45,050 nt of DNA from a virus. The notes below the pieces were generated by a model. That model did not search any database and was not told the DNA's origin. It worked only from the letters and a program-made list of their open reading frames with translations. A program made the position numbers and the translations under genes. The first letter of the stretch is position 1. Each line of letters opens with the position of its first letter. The stretch covers positions 1-45,050 of IMG/VR virus record IMGVR_UViG_3300045141_000168. One strand, written 5' to 3'. Shown here piece by piece: positions 39,410 to 45,050 of the stretch.

Positions 39410-39428
39410 CCTCCCCTTATAGGGGAGG
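39410..39428. repeat. Palindrome at the end of the iteron region
   Basis: CCTCCCC (39410-39416), TTATA loop, GGGGAGG (39422-39428): a perfect 7 bp stem with an AT-only loop, flanked by C-run and GGGAGGTGG. It has no T-run. It could be a cruciform, a protein-binding site or a replication-primer structure. Confidence 0.55.
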
Positions 39429-39819
39429 GAGGTGGCCACTCGCGCTTGTTCTACTCACACATAAGACGACCGCGAAGCATCGCATGCCTGACCAAAAGAA
39501 AGGGACACGATGGTTCCCTCCTTGCGGTCGAGACGCCGGCCGAGCTCGTCGGCCGCCATGGTCACCAGCCGCATGGTTGCGTGTCACAAAGTCGGATGGT
39601 CGGAGGGTCGGGAGGGTGGCTCAGCGCCATCCCGCATGGCTGCGCGGGTGGACGCCAACACCTGTTAGTGGCCGGAGACGGGGGCGGCAGCTCGAGACGC
39701 CGATCCCCCACCCGGCAATTTGCTCAGCCGGCGGCGCGGCGCGATGCGGCCCCCATCCACGTCTCGCCTGTCGACAAAAGATCCGGTTCTGATTGCGGGA
39801 TTCGAAAAAAGGAGTCTTC
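39429..39819. other. Gene-poor stretch between origin and the next gene
   Basis: About 390 bases in which I see no convincing gene. Open frames exist but have erratic third positions and Arg/Pro/Trp-heavy translations. Two further GGTCAC/GTGTCAC motifs occur near 39560 and 39582, suggesting that the origin may extend into it. The 3' end supplies the AAAAAAGGAG ribosome site for 39820. Confidence 0.5.
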
Positions 39820-40632
39820 GTGAACGATCGCCTGCTGCAGGTCTCGCTGCTTCTGCGTTCGCTCGCCGATCTTCGGTTTGAGCCGCAGTCGTGGTCGTCG
39901 GCGTTGCGGCGTCAGGCGATTTCGGGTGAGGGTCCTAGCGAGCGGATCGAGTGTGCGTCGTGTCGTGGTGAGGGCGTGGTGCGCGAGCGGAGCTTCCTGG
40001 TTCCGTGTGAGGCGTGTGGTGGTCATCGTGCGTTGCCGGCTGCGGGTGGACTGGACGGATTACCGGCGAGGCCTGGTCGCGGCTGGATCGTCGTCGATTC
40101 GTACACGCATCGGCCGATCGGGACGATGAATACGGGGACGTCGCAGAACACGAGGGCGGTGCGGTGTGATGCGTGTGGCGGCCAGGGGGCGTTCGGGAAT
40201 GGTCGGCGCTGCTCGAGGTGCGGCGGGAGTGGCTGGGTCGAGATTGCCGCCGATCTTTTGCGGGCGTCGCGGGTCGGGCCGGCGTTCGCGTCGTTGGATT
40301 GGGCGCCGTCTCCGTTGCTGGCTGCGCTTGATGAGGGGTTTCCGGGTGCTGGTGCGGCGTATCGGCAGCGGTTGCAGGCTGGCAGCTATGAGGAGCTCGG
40401 GTCGGCGCTGGATCTGTTGCGGGCGGTGAACAGGCGTCGTCATTTGCTGGTTTGGCGGGTGTATGTGTTGGCGGAGCGGGAGCCGGAGGGGTTGCCGGAT
40501 CTGTGGCGGGTGAGGTTGCATTTGGGGATGGAGTTTTTGGCGGCGGAGATGCCGGAGGTGATCAGGGTGCCTGGTTGGGCGGCGAGGAATGAGCGTCGGC
40601 GCCGGGAGCGGTTGTTGAGGGTGGCGGCATGA
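39820..40632 (+). CDS. Protein with four DnaJ-type zinc motifs, 270 aa
   Basis: GTG 39820 is preceded by AAAAAAGGAG. Residues 45-75 carry CASCRGEG and CEACGGHR; residues 115-140 carry CDACGGQG and CSRCGGSG, matching the DnaJ cysteine-rich domain. The remaining 120 residues are helical (LLAALDEGFPGAGAAYRQRL, LGSALDLLRAVNRRRHLLVW). No J domain is present. It may bind a host chaperone or DNA. It is G-rich in wobble position and ends on the next gene's ATG. Confidence 0.65.
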   Translation: MNDRLLQVSLLLRSLADLRFEPQSWSSALRRQAISGEGPSERIECASCRGEGVVRERSFLVPCEACGGHRALPAAGGLDGLPARPGRGWIVVDSYTHRPIGTMNTGTSQNTRAVRCDACGGQGAFGNGRRCSRCGGSGWVEIAADLLRASRVGPAFASLDWAPSPLLAALDEGFPGAGAAYRQRLQAGSYEELGSALDLLRAVNRRRHLLVWRVYVLAEREPEGLPDLWRVRLHLGMEFLAAEMPEVIRVPGWAARNERRRRERLLRVAA

Positions 40633-40823
40633 GGATTGTCCGAGAGCCGAAGGTTTCGGCGTTCACCTTCATCGATGCCAAGGTGGCGCTTTGGTGGGTC
40701 AATCATTACGAGGAGGCTGGCTTTTCGCGGGAGGAGGCGTTCGCGATCGTTCATGCGGCGATCCAGGCGCAGTATCCGGCGAAGGCGCGGTTGAGAGTTC
40801 GTCGCGGGAGGGGTGACGCTTGA
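40629..40823 (+). CDS. Hypothetical 64 aa protein
   Basis: ATGA overlap. A small basic helical protein (FIDAKVALWWVNHYEEAG, FSREEAFAIVHAAIQAQ, ending KARLRVRRGRGDA). Its stop codon overlaps the -35 of the late promoter. Function unknown. Confidence 0.5.
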   Translation: MRIVREPKVSAFTFIDAKVALWWVNHYEEAGFSREEAFAIVHAAIQAQYPAKARLRVRRGRGDA

Positions 40824-40849
40824 CCGTCGGCCGATTCTCCGGCTACAGT
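40820..40849 (+). promoter_or_regulatory. Late (packaging/structural) promoter candidate
   Basis: TTGACC (40820-40825), an 18-base spacer and TACAGT (40844-40849) resemble sigma-70-type boxes. It is the only strong promoter-like site before the terminase genes. Transcription would start near 40856 and produce a leader of about 80 bases ahead of the small terminase. Confidence 0.55.
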
Positions 40850-40854
40850 GCGCT

Positions 40855-40909
40855 CACCTGCCGTTTCGCCGGTGGAAATCCCTCTTCGGGGGGCGCGCGT
40901 GTCTCGCGC
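40855..40909 (+). ncRNA. Structured 5' leader of the terminase operon
   Basis: Three hairpins follow one another. H1 is CACC/GGTG (40855-40858, 40871-40874) with inner pairs; H2 is CCCTC-TTCG-GGGGG (40880-40893), closed by a cUUCGg tetraloop; H3 is GCGCG-TGTCT-CGCGC (40895-40909). The first begins right where transcription should start. The start region of terS lies 30 bases after H3. It may be a cis-regulatory RNA, a processing or stability element, or a packaging-recognition site. No known family is recognised. Confidence 0.45.
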
Positions 40910-40938
40910 TAGCTATGCCATTTTCGAGGTGATGTGTG

Positions 40939-41346
40939 ATGCCCGCTAGGGGGACGGCTGGGTTTAGTCGGTCACCGTTCACGGCTGCTGAGAAGCAGGA
41001 GTTGAAGCAGCGGATGATCGAGGTGCGGGCCGAGGGTTGGTCGTGGAAGAGGGTCTGTTCCGAGGTTGGGATTTCGGTTCGGACGTACTCGGATTGGCGG
41101 CAGAAGGACGAGAAGTTCGCGCTCATGTGCGCGGCCGCGGAAGGCTCTCGGCGGGACACTCTCGTCGACGACTGTCTCACGATGGCGCGTGATGAGTCGA
41201 CGCCGGCGGCTCAGCGGGCGTGGATGTTGATGTTTTTGACGAAGCAGGCGGATCCGTCGTTCCGCGATAACCACAAGGTCGAGCATGTCGTGTCGGGTGG
41301 GTTGGCGGGTGCGTTGAAGCAGCTCGCGAAGATGGGCCGGGAATGA
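40939..41346 (+). CDS. Terminase small subunit
   Basis: 135 aa from ATG 40939 (GTG 40936 would add one residue), with GAGGTGATG upstream. An HTH is visible at residues 22-55 (RMIEVRAEGWSWKRVCSEVG then ISVRTYSDWRQKDEKF), the DNA-recognition module of small terminases. A helical oligomerisation region follows (AWMLMFLTKQADPSFRDN). The location directly before terL supports the call. Confidence 0.75.
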   Translation: MPARGTAGFSRSPFTAAEKQELKQRMIEVRAEGWSWKRVCSEVGISVRTYSDWRQKDEKFALMCAAAEGSRRDTLVDDCLTMARDESTPAAQRAWMLMFLTKQADPSFRDNHKVEHVVSGGLAGALKQLAKMGRE

Positions 41347-41546
41347 GCGAGAAGCTGCTGATCATGGTGGTCGCCGCCCGGTTGACGCCGTTGCAGACGG
41401 ATGTCCTGCTCGACACGGTGCTGCTGGAGCGTGGGACTCGCGCGTTGGCGCCGGAGTATGGAGTGTCGGCGGCGGCGGTTTCTCGGACGTTGATTCGAGC
41501 GCGCGACAAGATGCGATCACAGTTCGACACGCCGCTGGCTGCATGA
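41343..41546 (+). CDS. Sigma-like HTH protein, 67 aa
   Basis: ATGA overlaps on both sides. TPLQTDVLLDTVLLERGTRA then EYGVSAAAVSRTLIRARDKM is a sigma-70 region 4/LuxR-like HTH. It may regulate late genes or assist small terminase in DNA recognition. Position between terS and terL is unusual. Confidence 0.6.
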   Translation: MSEKLLIMVVAARLTPLQTDVLLDTVLLERGTRALAPEYGVSAAAVSRTLIRARDKMRSQFDTPLAA

Positions 41547-42973
41547 AGGAGGAGGACGCGATCACGGCGGGGATCCGCAAGAGCCCCGCGTTTTTCCTCG
41601 AGAAGATCCTTGGGTTTCAGCCATGGTCGAAGCAGTTGCAGATCGTGGAGTCGGTGCGCGACAATCCGCGCACGGCTGTCCGGTCGGCTAACGGTGTCGG
41701 CAAGACGGCGATCGCAGCCAGGACGGTGCTCTGGTTTCTGGCGGCTCATCCTCGATCGGTCGTAGTCACCACTGCGCCGACGTGGAAGCAGGTTGAGACT
41801 CAGCTGTGGCGGGAGATGGCCGTCGCGTTCGAGCAGGCGCGCGAGTTCTTCCTGATGTTGGGCCAGCCGGAGATTTTCAAGACGGACTTGACGATCGCGC
41901 CGAACTGGTACGCGACGGGGATCTCGACGGAGAAGCCGGAACGGTTCTCAGGGTTCCACTCCGCCCACATCCTCCTCGTCGTCGATGAAGCCTCGGGTGT
42001 CGCGGATGACATCTTCGAAGCGTCCGAAGGTTTCCTCACCTCGAAGAACGCACGAGTCCTCCTGATTTCGAACCCGACCCGGCTGTCCGGCGAGTTCTAC
42101 CGGGCGTTCCATCGGGACGCATCATTGTGGAACCGGATTCATTTGTCGATCGAGGACACGCCGAACTTCACCGATGAGAAAGTCTCGGATGAGGTGAAGC
42201 AGTCGCTGCCGGACAAGAAGTTCCCGGCGCTGATGGAACGCAAGTACGGCCTCGAGTCCGCGTTGTACGCCGTCCGTGTGCTCGGCGAGTTCCCCCGGTC
42301 GCAGGACGACGCCGTCTGCAAGCTCTCCGACGTCGAGGCGGCCCAGTACCGCGAAGTCGAGCCAGGCCTGCCGGTCGTCATCTCGTGTGACGTCGCACGG
42401 ATGGGCGGCGACGAAACGGCGATCGCTGTCCGCCGCGGCAACCACATCCGCATCGTCGACGCTTACGCCGGCAAGGACCTGAGTTGGACGATCGGCCGAC
42501 TCCTCCAGATCGAACGCGAGCTCTACGCCGAGTACAAGTGCGATCTCGTTCATGTCCTCGACTACGCCGGGTTGGGTGTCGGAGTGTTCGACGCGCTGCG
42601 CGAACGATCGGAGTTTCCGGTGTTCGGGTTCAACTCGTCGCATCGCGCGAAGGATGCGCGCGACTATCCGAACCGCCGGTCTGAGGCCTGGTTCGAGTTC
42701 GCCGAGCAGTTCCTGCCGTACATCGATCTCGACCCTGACGCGCAGCTGCTCGAGGATCTGGTGGCGCCCGTGTTCAAGCCGGACTCGGCTGGTCGTCGTG
42801 TCGTTGAGGCGAAGGACGAGACGCGGAAACGGCTCAGCCGGTCGCCGGACAGGGCGGATGCGGTGCTGATGGCGTTCGCGTTCAACCCGACCGATGGCGG
42901 ACTCGGGGATAGGGAGGAACGAAATCCCGATCCTGGCGCATTCTCGGCCGGTGTGCTGACCCGCCAGTTCTAG
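41543..42973 (+). CDS. terL: Terminase large subunit
   Basis: 476 aa. ATPase domain: Walker A RSANGVGKTAIAART (about 46-60), a PTWKQVETQLW segment, Walker B HILLVVDEASGV (about 139-150), and a coupling motif LLISNPTR. Nuclease domain: VISCDVARMGGDETAIAV (about 276, catalytic Asp), VHVLDYAGLGVGVFDAL, and DRADAVLMAFAF near the end with the last Asp. It pumps DNA into proheads and cuts it. Closest in style to non-Mu actinophage terminases although the head genes are Mu-like. Confidence 0.9.
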   Translation: MKEEDAITAGIRKSPAFFLEKILGFQPWSKQLQIVESVRDNPRTAVRSANGVGKTAIAARTVLWFLAAHPRSVVVTTAPTWKQVETQLWREMAVAFEQAREFFLMLGQPEIFKTDLTIAPNWYATGISTEKPERFSGFHSAHILLVVDEASGVADDIFEASEGFLTSKNARVLLISNPTRLSGEFYRAFHRDASLWNRIHLSIEDTPNFTDEKVSDEVKQSLPDKKFPALMERKYGLESALYAVRVLGEFPRSQDDAVCKLSDVEAAQYREVEPGLPVVISCDVARMGGDETAIAVRRGNHIRIVDAYAGKDLSWTIGRLLQIERELYAEYKCDLVHVLDYAGLGVGVFDALRERSEFPVFGFNSSHRAKDARDYPNRRSEAWFEFAEQFLPYIDLDPDAQLLEDLVAPVFKPDSAGRRVVEAKDETRKRLSRSPDRADAVLMAFAFNPTDGGLGDREERNPDPGAFSAGVLTRQF

Positions 42974-42984
42974 CTTCATCAATC

Positions 42985-43025
42985 GCGGCGCCCAGGTTGT
43001 CTCTGGCTGAGGGCCTGGGCGCCGC
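42985..43025 (+). terminator. Strong hairpin after terL
   Basis: GCGGCGCCCAGG (42985-42996) pairs perfectly over 12 bp with CCTGGGCGCCGC (43014-43025), with a 17-base loop, starting 12 bases after the terL stop. There is no T-run, so it may act as a partial or factor-dependent terminator, a processing site or a switch with the overlapping repeat at 43000-43039. Confidence 0.65.
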
Positions 43026-43039
43026 TACCTAGCCAGAGA
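43000..43039 (+). promoter_or_regulatory. Interleaved stem forming a pseudoknot or switch with the terL hairpin
   Basis: TCTCTGGCT (43000-43008), within the first hairpin's loop, is perfectly complementary to AGCCAGAGA (43031-43039), just after it. The order left1-left2-right1-right2 is that of an H-type pseudoknot or of two exclusive folds. The right arm covers part of the AGAGAGG ribosome site for ATG 43050, so folding could block the methyltransferase start. Confidence 0.5.
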
Positions 43040-43049
43040 GGTGGCACCC

Positions 43050-43766
43050 ATGACAGCACTACCCGCCCTGGCGGTAGCTGAGCCTACCGTCACAGACGAA
43101 GAACTCTTTGAGGACGCGATCGCGGCCGAGGCGGAAGCGTCTCCGGCTCGGTGGCGCGCAGCGGACTGCTATGCGGCACTGAGTAGACGTGGCTACTCGA
43201 CGCGGGCCATCGGTGCGCGAGTCGGCAAAAGTCAGAGCCACATCGTCTTCGCGCTGAAATGCGCACGTGATTACCCAGGTAATCAGAAGCGTCCCGAGTT
43301 TCAGGAGGCGTACGAGCAGGCCAAGGGCAGCGTTCACTTCTCCAGCGAATCGCCGGAGTGGGAGACGCCACAAGAGTTGTTCGAGCTGCTTGACGCCGAG
43401 TTCGGCTTCACCCTCGATGTCTGCGCGACTGCGGGAAACGCGAAGTGCGCGCGGTTCTTCACGTCCGAGGACGATGGTCTCGCCCAGGAGTGGACTGGCG
43501 TCTGCTGGATGAATCCGCCCTACGGTCGGGAGATCGCAGCCTGGATAGCGAAGGCGCATGAATCCGGCGACGCTGGCGCAACTGTCGTCTGCCTCGTTCC
43601 AGCTCGCACCGATACTGACTGGTTCTGGGATCATGCTCGTCACGCTGAGGTGAGGCTGTTGCACGGTCGCCTGCGTTTCGGCGAGGCGTCGAGCGGAGCA
43701 CCCTTCCCGTCGGCAGTTGTCGTCTTCGGACGCAAGCCGAGCGTCATCTGGTGGGATCGTGTATGA
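43050..43766 (+). CDS. Phage Dam-like N6-adenine methyltransferase
   Basis: 238 aa from ATG 43050 (GAGAGGTGG upstream). The N-terminal 85 residues are helical, with an HTH (GYSTRAIGARVGKSQSHIVF). The catalytic domain contains SESPEWETPQELFELLDAEF, LDVCATAGNAKCARFF, GVCWMNPPYGREIAAW (NPPY near residue 154) and VVCLVPARTDTDWFWDHA, the pattern of phage Dam enzymes. It probably methylates GATC-like adenines. This is a second adenine methyltransferase beside that at 37189. Confidence 0.85.
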   Translation: MTALPALAVAEPTVTDEELFEDAIAAEAEASPARWRAADCYAALSRRGYSTRAIGARVGKSQSHIVFALKCARDYPGNQKRPEFQEAYEQAKGSVHFSSESPEWETPQELFELLDAEFGFTLDVCATAGNAKCARFFTSEDDGLAQEWTGVCWMNPPYGREIAAWIAKAHESGDAGATVVCLVPARTDTDWFWDHARHAEVRLLHGRLRFGEASSGAPFPSAVVVFGRKPSVIWWDRV

Positions 43767-44052
43767 GCAGATTCGCCGCGTCTACGGCCGCGTCTCCTAC
43801 CTCTGGCCCGGCAAGCACGGCGACGGCGACATTCGCGTTGAGTTCTGCGGTAAAGCGCCATCCCATGCCGAGTTTCTAACTATCGCTTGGGGACTGGCGC
43901 GATCCGAAGATCGATACAGCGCAGAGCATGAGTGCGGCAGGTGGTGGCTGAAGCAACTCCTCGATGAGATTTGGAAAGCGGGGACTTGGACTGAAGCCAA
44001 ACCGATTATCGAGCGAGCGCAGAAATCGGTTGATGAGAAGCGCGCAGCCTAG
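43759..44052 (+). CDS. Hypothetical 97 aa protein
   Basis: GTG at 43759, overlapping the previous stop by eight bases with GGTGGG upstream. Mixed alpha-beta: VSYLWPGKHGDGDIRVEFCG strands, then helices (AEFLTIAWGLARSED, WWLKQLLDEIWKAGTWTEAK). No domain is recognised. It ends 12 bases before the next gene, with CGGGAGG in the gap. Confidence 0.55.
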   Translation: MYEQIRRVYGRVSYLWPGKHGDGDIRVEFCGKAPSHAEFLTIAWGLARSEDRYSAEHECGRWWLKQLLDEIWKAGTWTEAKPIIERAQKSVDEKRAA

Positions 44053-44064
44053 CCGGGAGGCGAC

Positions 44065-44229
44065 ATGAGAATCGGACGCCTCACGATTGCCTGGAAGCGT
44101 CGGGCGACGGCGAAAGTGTGTCTCCGACAGCTCGAGAGAATTGCGCTCGGGCCGGAATGTCGTGAGAAGACGCTTGCGTTGATGTTCCTGTTGAAGTATC
44201 AGGATCCGCGATTTCGGGCGAAGTCGTGA
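44065..44229 (+). CDS. Small basic protein before the portal, 54 aa
   Basis: GGGAGGCGAC precedes ATG 44065; the TGA overlaps the portal GTG (GTGA). Basic and helical (LTIAWKRRATAKVCLRQLER, REKTLALMFLLKYQDP). It could be a small packaging or head accessory factor by position only. Confidence 0.5.
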   Translation: MRIGRLTIAWKRRATAKVCLRQLERIALGPECREKTLALMFLLKYQDPRFRAKS

Positions 44230-45050
44230 AGATCCTCGGTTTCGAGCTTCCCCGCATCCGCGCCGCCACCGAGCCGGACGTAACACCACCTTCCGAGCAG
44301 GGCGCGTCGGGCACGATCAACGTCTCTGGATTCCTCCAGAGCACCGAATACCTGCCGCTGCTCACCGGCCTCCAGGGTCTCAAAACGATCGACCAGATGC
44401 TCCGATCCGACGGTGCCGTGCAGGAGGCGACGGAGCACATCATCTCGCCGATCAAGAACGCGACCTGGGTTGTCCAGCCTGCGTCGCAGGAGCCGGAAGC
44501 GCTCGAGCAGGCGGCGCTGATCGACTGCGCCTACTTCAAGCATCTCGCCGTCCCCTGGCTCGAATCGCTCGACGAGCAGCTCGACTATCTCTGGTACGGC
44601 CATGCGGCGTTCGAGCCGATCTACAAGATCGTCGAGGAGGCGCTCTACTACGACGACCCGGACACGAAGGAGCGGGTCGATCTGCCGGCGCGGCAGTATC
44701 TGACGCTCGACCATCTCGCGCCCAGGATGCAGCAGACGATCTACAAATGGAACACGGCGAACTCGAAGCTGGAGTCGATCACCCAGCACGCTTTGAAGAA
44801 CGGTGACTGGGGTGAGTGGACGATCCCGGTCGAGACGGGACCCCTATGCACGCTGCTGGTGTTGACGAACAAGCGCCGCGGCGACGAGTGGACGGGCCGT
44901 TCGATGTTGCGTGCCGCGTATAAGCATTGGTTCGCGAAGGATCTGATCGAGAAGCAGGAGATCGTCGGTCTCGAGCGCTGGGGTGTCGGTATCCCTGTCG
45001 GCTACCCGCCGGACGGCACGGACAAGGGTGCGATCGACCGGGTGGAGGAG
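44226..45050 (+). CDS. Portal protein, N-terminal part (continues at base 1)
   Basis: GTG 44226. The visible 275 residues include LQGLKTIDQMLRSDGAVQEA, IISPIKNATWVVQPASQEPE and LDYLWYGHAAFEPIYKIVEE, the pattern of DUF935/Mu gp29-like portals, followed by TGRSMLRAAYKHWFAKD, which leads into the terminal overlap. The frame is continuous with 1-750 across the overlap. The window simply cuts this gene. Confidence 0.9.
   Translation, partial: MKILGFELPRIRAATEPDVTPPSEQGASGTINVSGFLQSTEYLPLLTGLQGLKTIDQMLRSDGAVQEATEHIISPIKNATWVVQPASQEPEALEQAALIDCAYFKHLAVPWLESLDEQLDYLWYGHAAFEPIYKIVEEALYYDDPDTKERVDLPARQYLTLDHLAPRMQQTIYKWNTANSKLESITQHALKNGDWGEWTIPVETGPLCTLLVLTNKRRGDEWTGRSMLRAAYKHWFAKDLIEKQEIVGLERWGVGIPVGYPPDGTDKGAIDRVEE
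44934..45050. repeat. Right copy of the terminal near-repeat
   Basis: It matches bases 1-117 at 112 of 117 positions. The five changes are all at third codon positions and silent in the portal frame. Confidence 0.9.

Noticed and set aside
39389-39422. Promoter TTGGTC...TTATAG inside the palindrome region
   Set aside because: The spacer is 22 bases, too long for a normal sigma-70-type promoter.
39376-39792. Possible 138 aa gene in the origin-proximal gap
   Set aside because: Erratic wobble use, Arg/Pro/Trp-heavy sequence, overlaps the iterons and has no ribosome site.
1-45050. tRNA or rRNA genes
   Set aside because: I looked for cloverleaf T-arm strings such as GGTTCGAATCC and found no complete candidate; the TCTCCAAAAC string alone is not a tRNA.

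Overview
This 45 kb window is essentially a complete genome of a temperate tailed phage (siphovirus-like Caudoviricetes). The DNA is GC-rich, GTG and TTG starts are common, starts and stops overlap tightly (ATGA, GTGA, TGATG), and several genes carry Gram-positive-style Sec signals or cell-wall enzymes. Together these point to an actinobacterial host; I cannot name the genus. The first 117 bases reappear at the end with five differences, all synonymous third-codon changes inside the portal gene. The molecule is therefore best read as a circular or circularly permuted genome of about 44,933 bp, cut inside the portal gene.

Layout, starting from the late promoter at 40820: a structured leader RNA, then small terminase (40939), a sigma-like HTH protein and large terminase (41543). 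A strong hairpin / pseudoknot-like region follows, then a Dam-like adenine methyltransferase, two small genes and the portal (44226 to end, continuing 1-750). An unusual cassette of exported or virion-surface proteins (765-5288), an HNH endonuclease, a SAM methyltransferase and small genes sits between the portal and the rest of the head module. The head module has a Mu F-like protein (7371), a protease/scaffold with a nested scaffold start (8131/8851), a decoration protein and the major capsid protein (9909). A giant GT2-methyltransferase-GT4 fusion (11052-14384) follows. Then come connectors, tail tube, frameshifted tail chaperones, a 1022-residue tape measure, a Dit-like protein, a tail hub protein, an amidase endolysin, two membrane lysis candidates and a second exported beta-helix protein (to 26586).

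The lysogeny/early region starts with a divergent repressor/Cro-like pair (26665-27335) served by a candidate leaderless promoter. It continues with a PDDEXK exonuclease, a Sak4-like RecA ATPase, a tyrosine integrase, a T5orf172 nuclease, an exported Rpf-like transglycosylase and more than twenty small genes, many with zinc-ribbon motifs. An Hjc-like resolvase, an MT-A70 methyltransferase and a RepA/AAA_25-type helicase close the block. Directly after the helicase is a perfect DnaA box followed by eight GTGAC iterons, a convincing replication origin.

Most notable observations: two genes (tail protein at 20719 and exported lysin at 33259) appear to start at ATC codons exactly where ATG is expected; eight consecutive small early genes share an in-frame CTGCCGC / Ala-Ala motif near their start codons; the terL-methyltransferase gap carries interleaved perfect inverted repeats; the terminase leader holds three consecutive hairpins; and a coding-like membrane miniprotein lies antisense between tail tube and tail chaperones.
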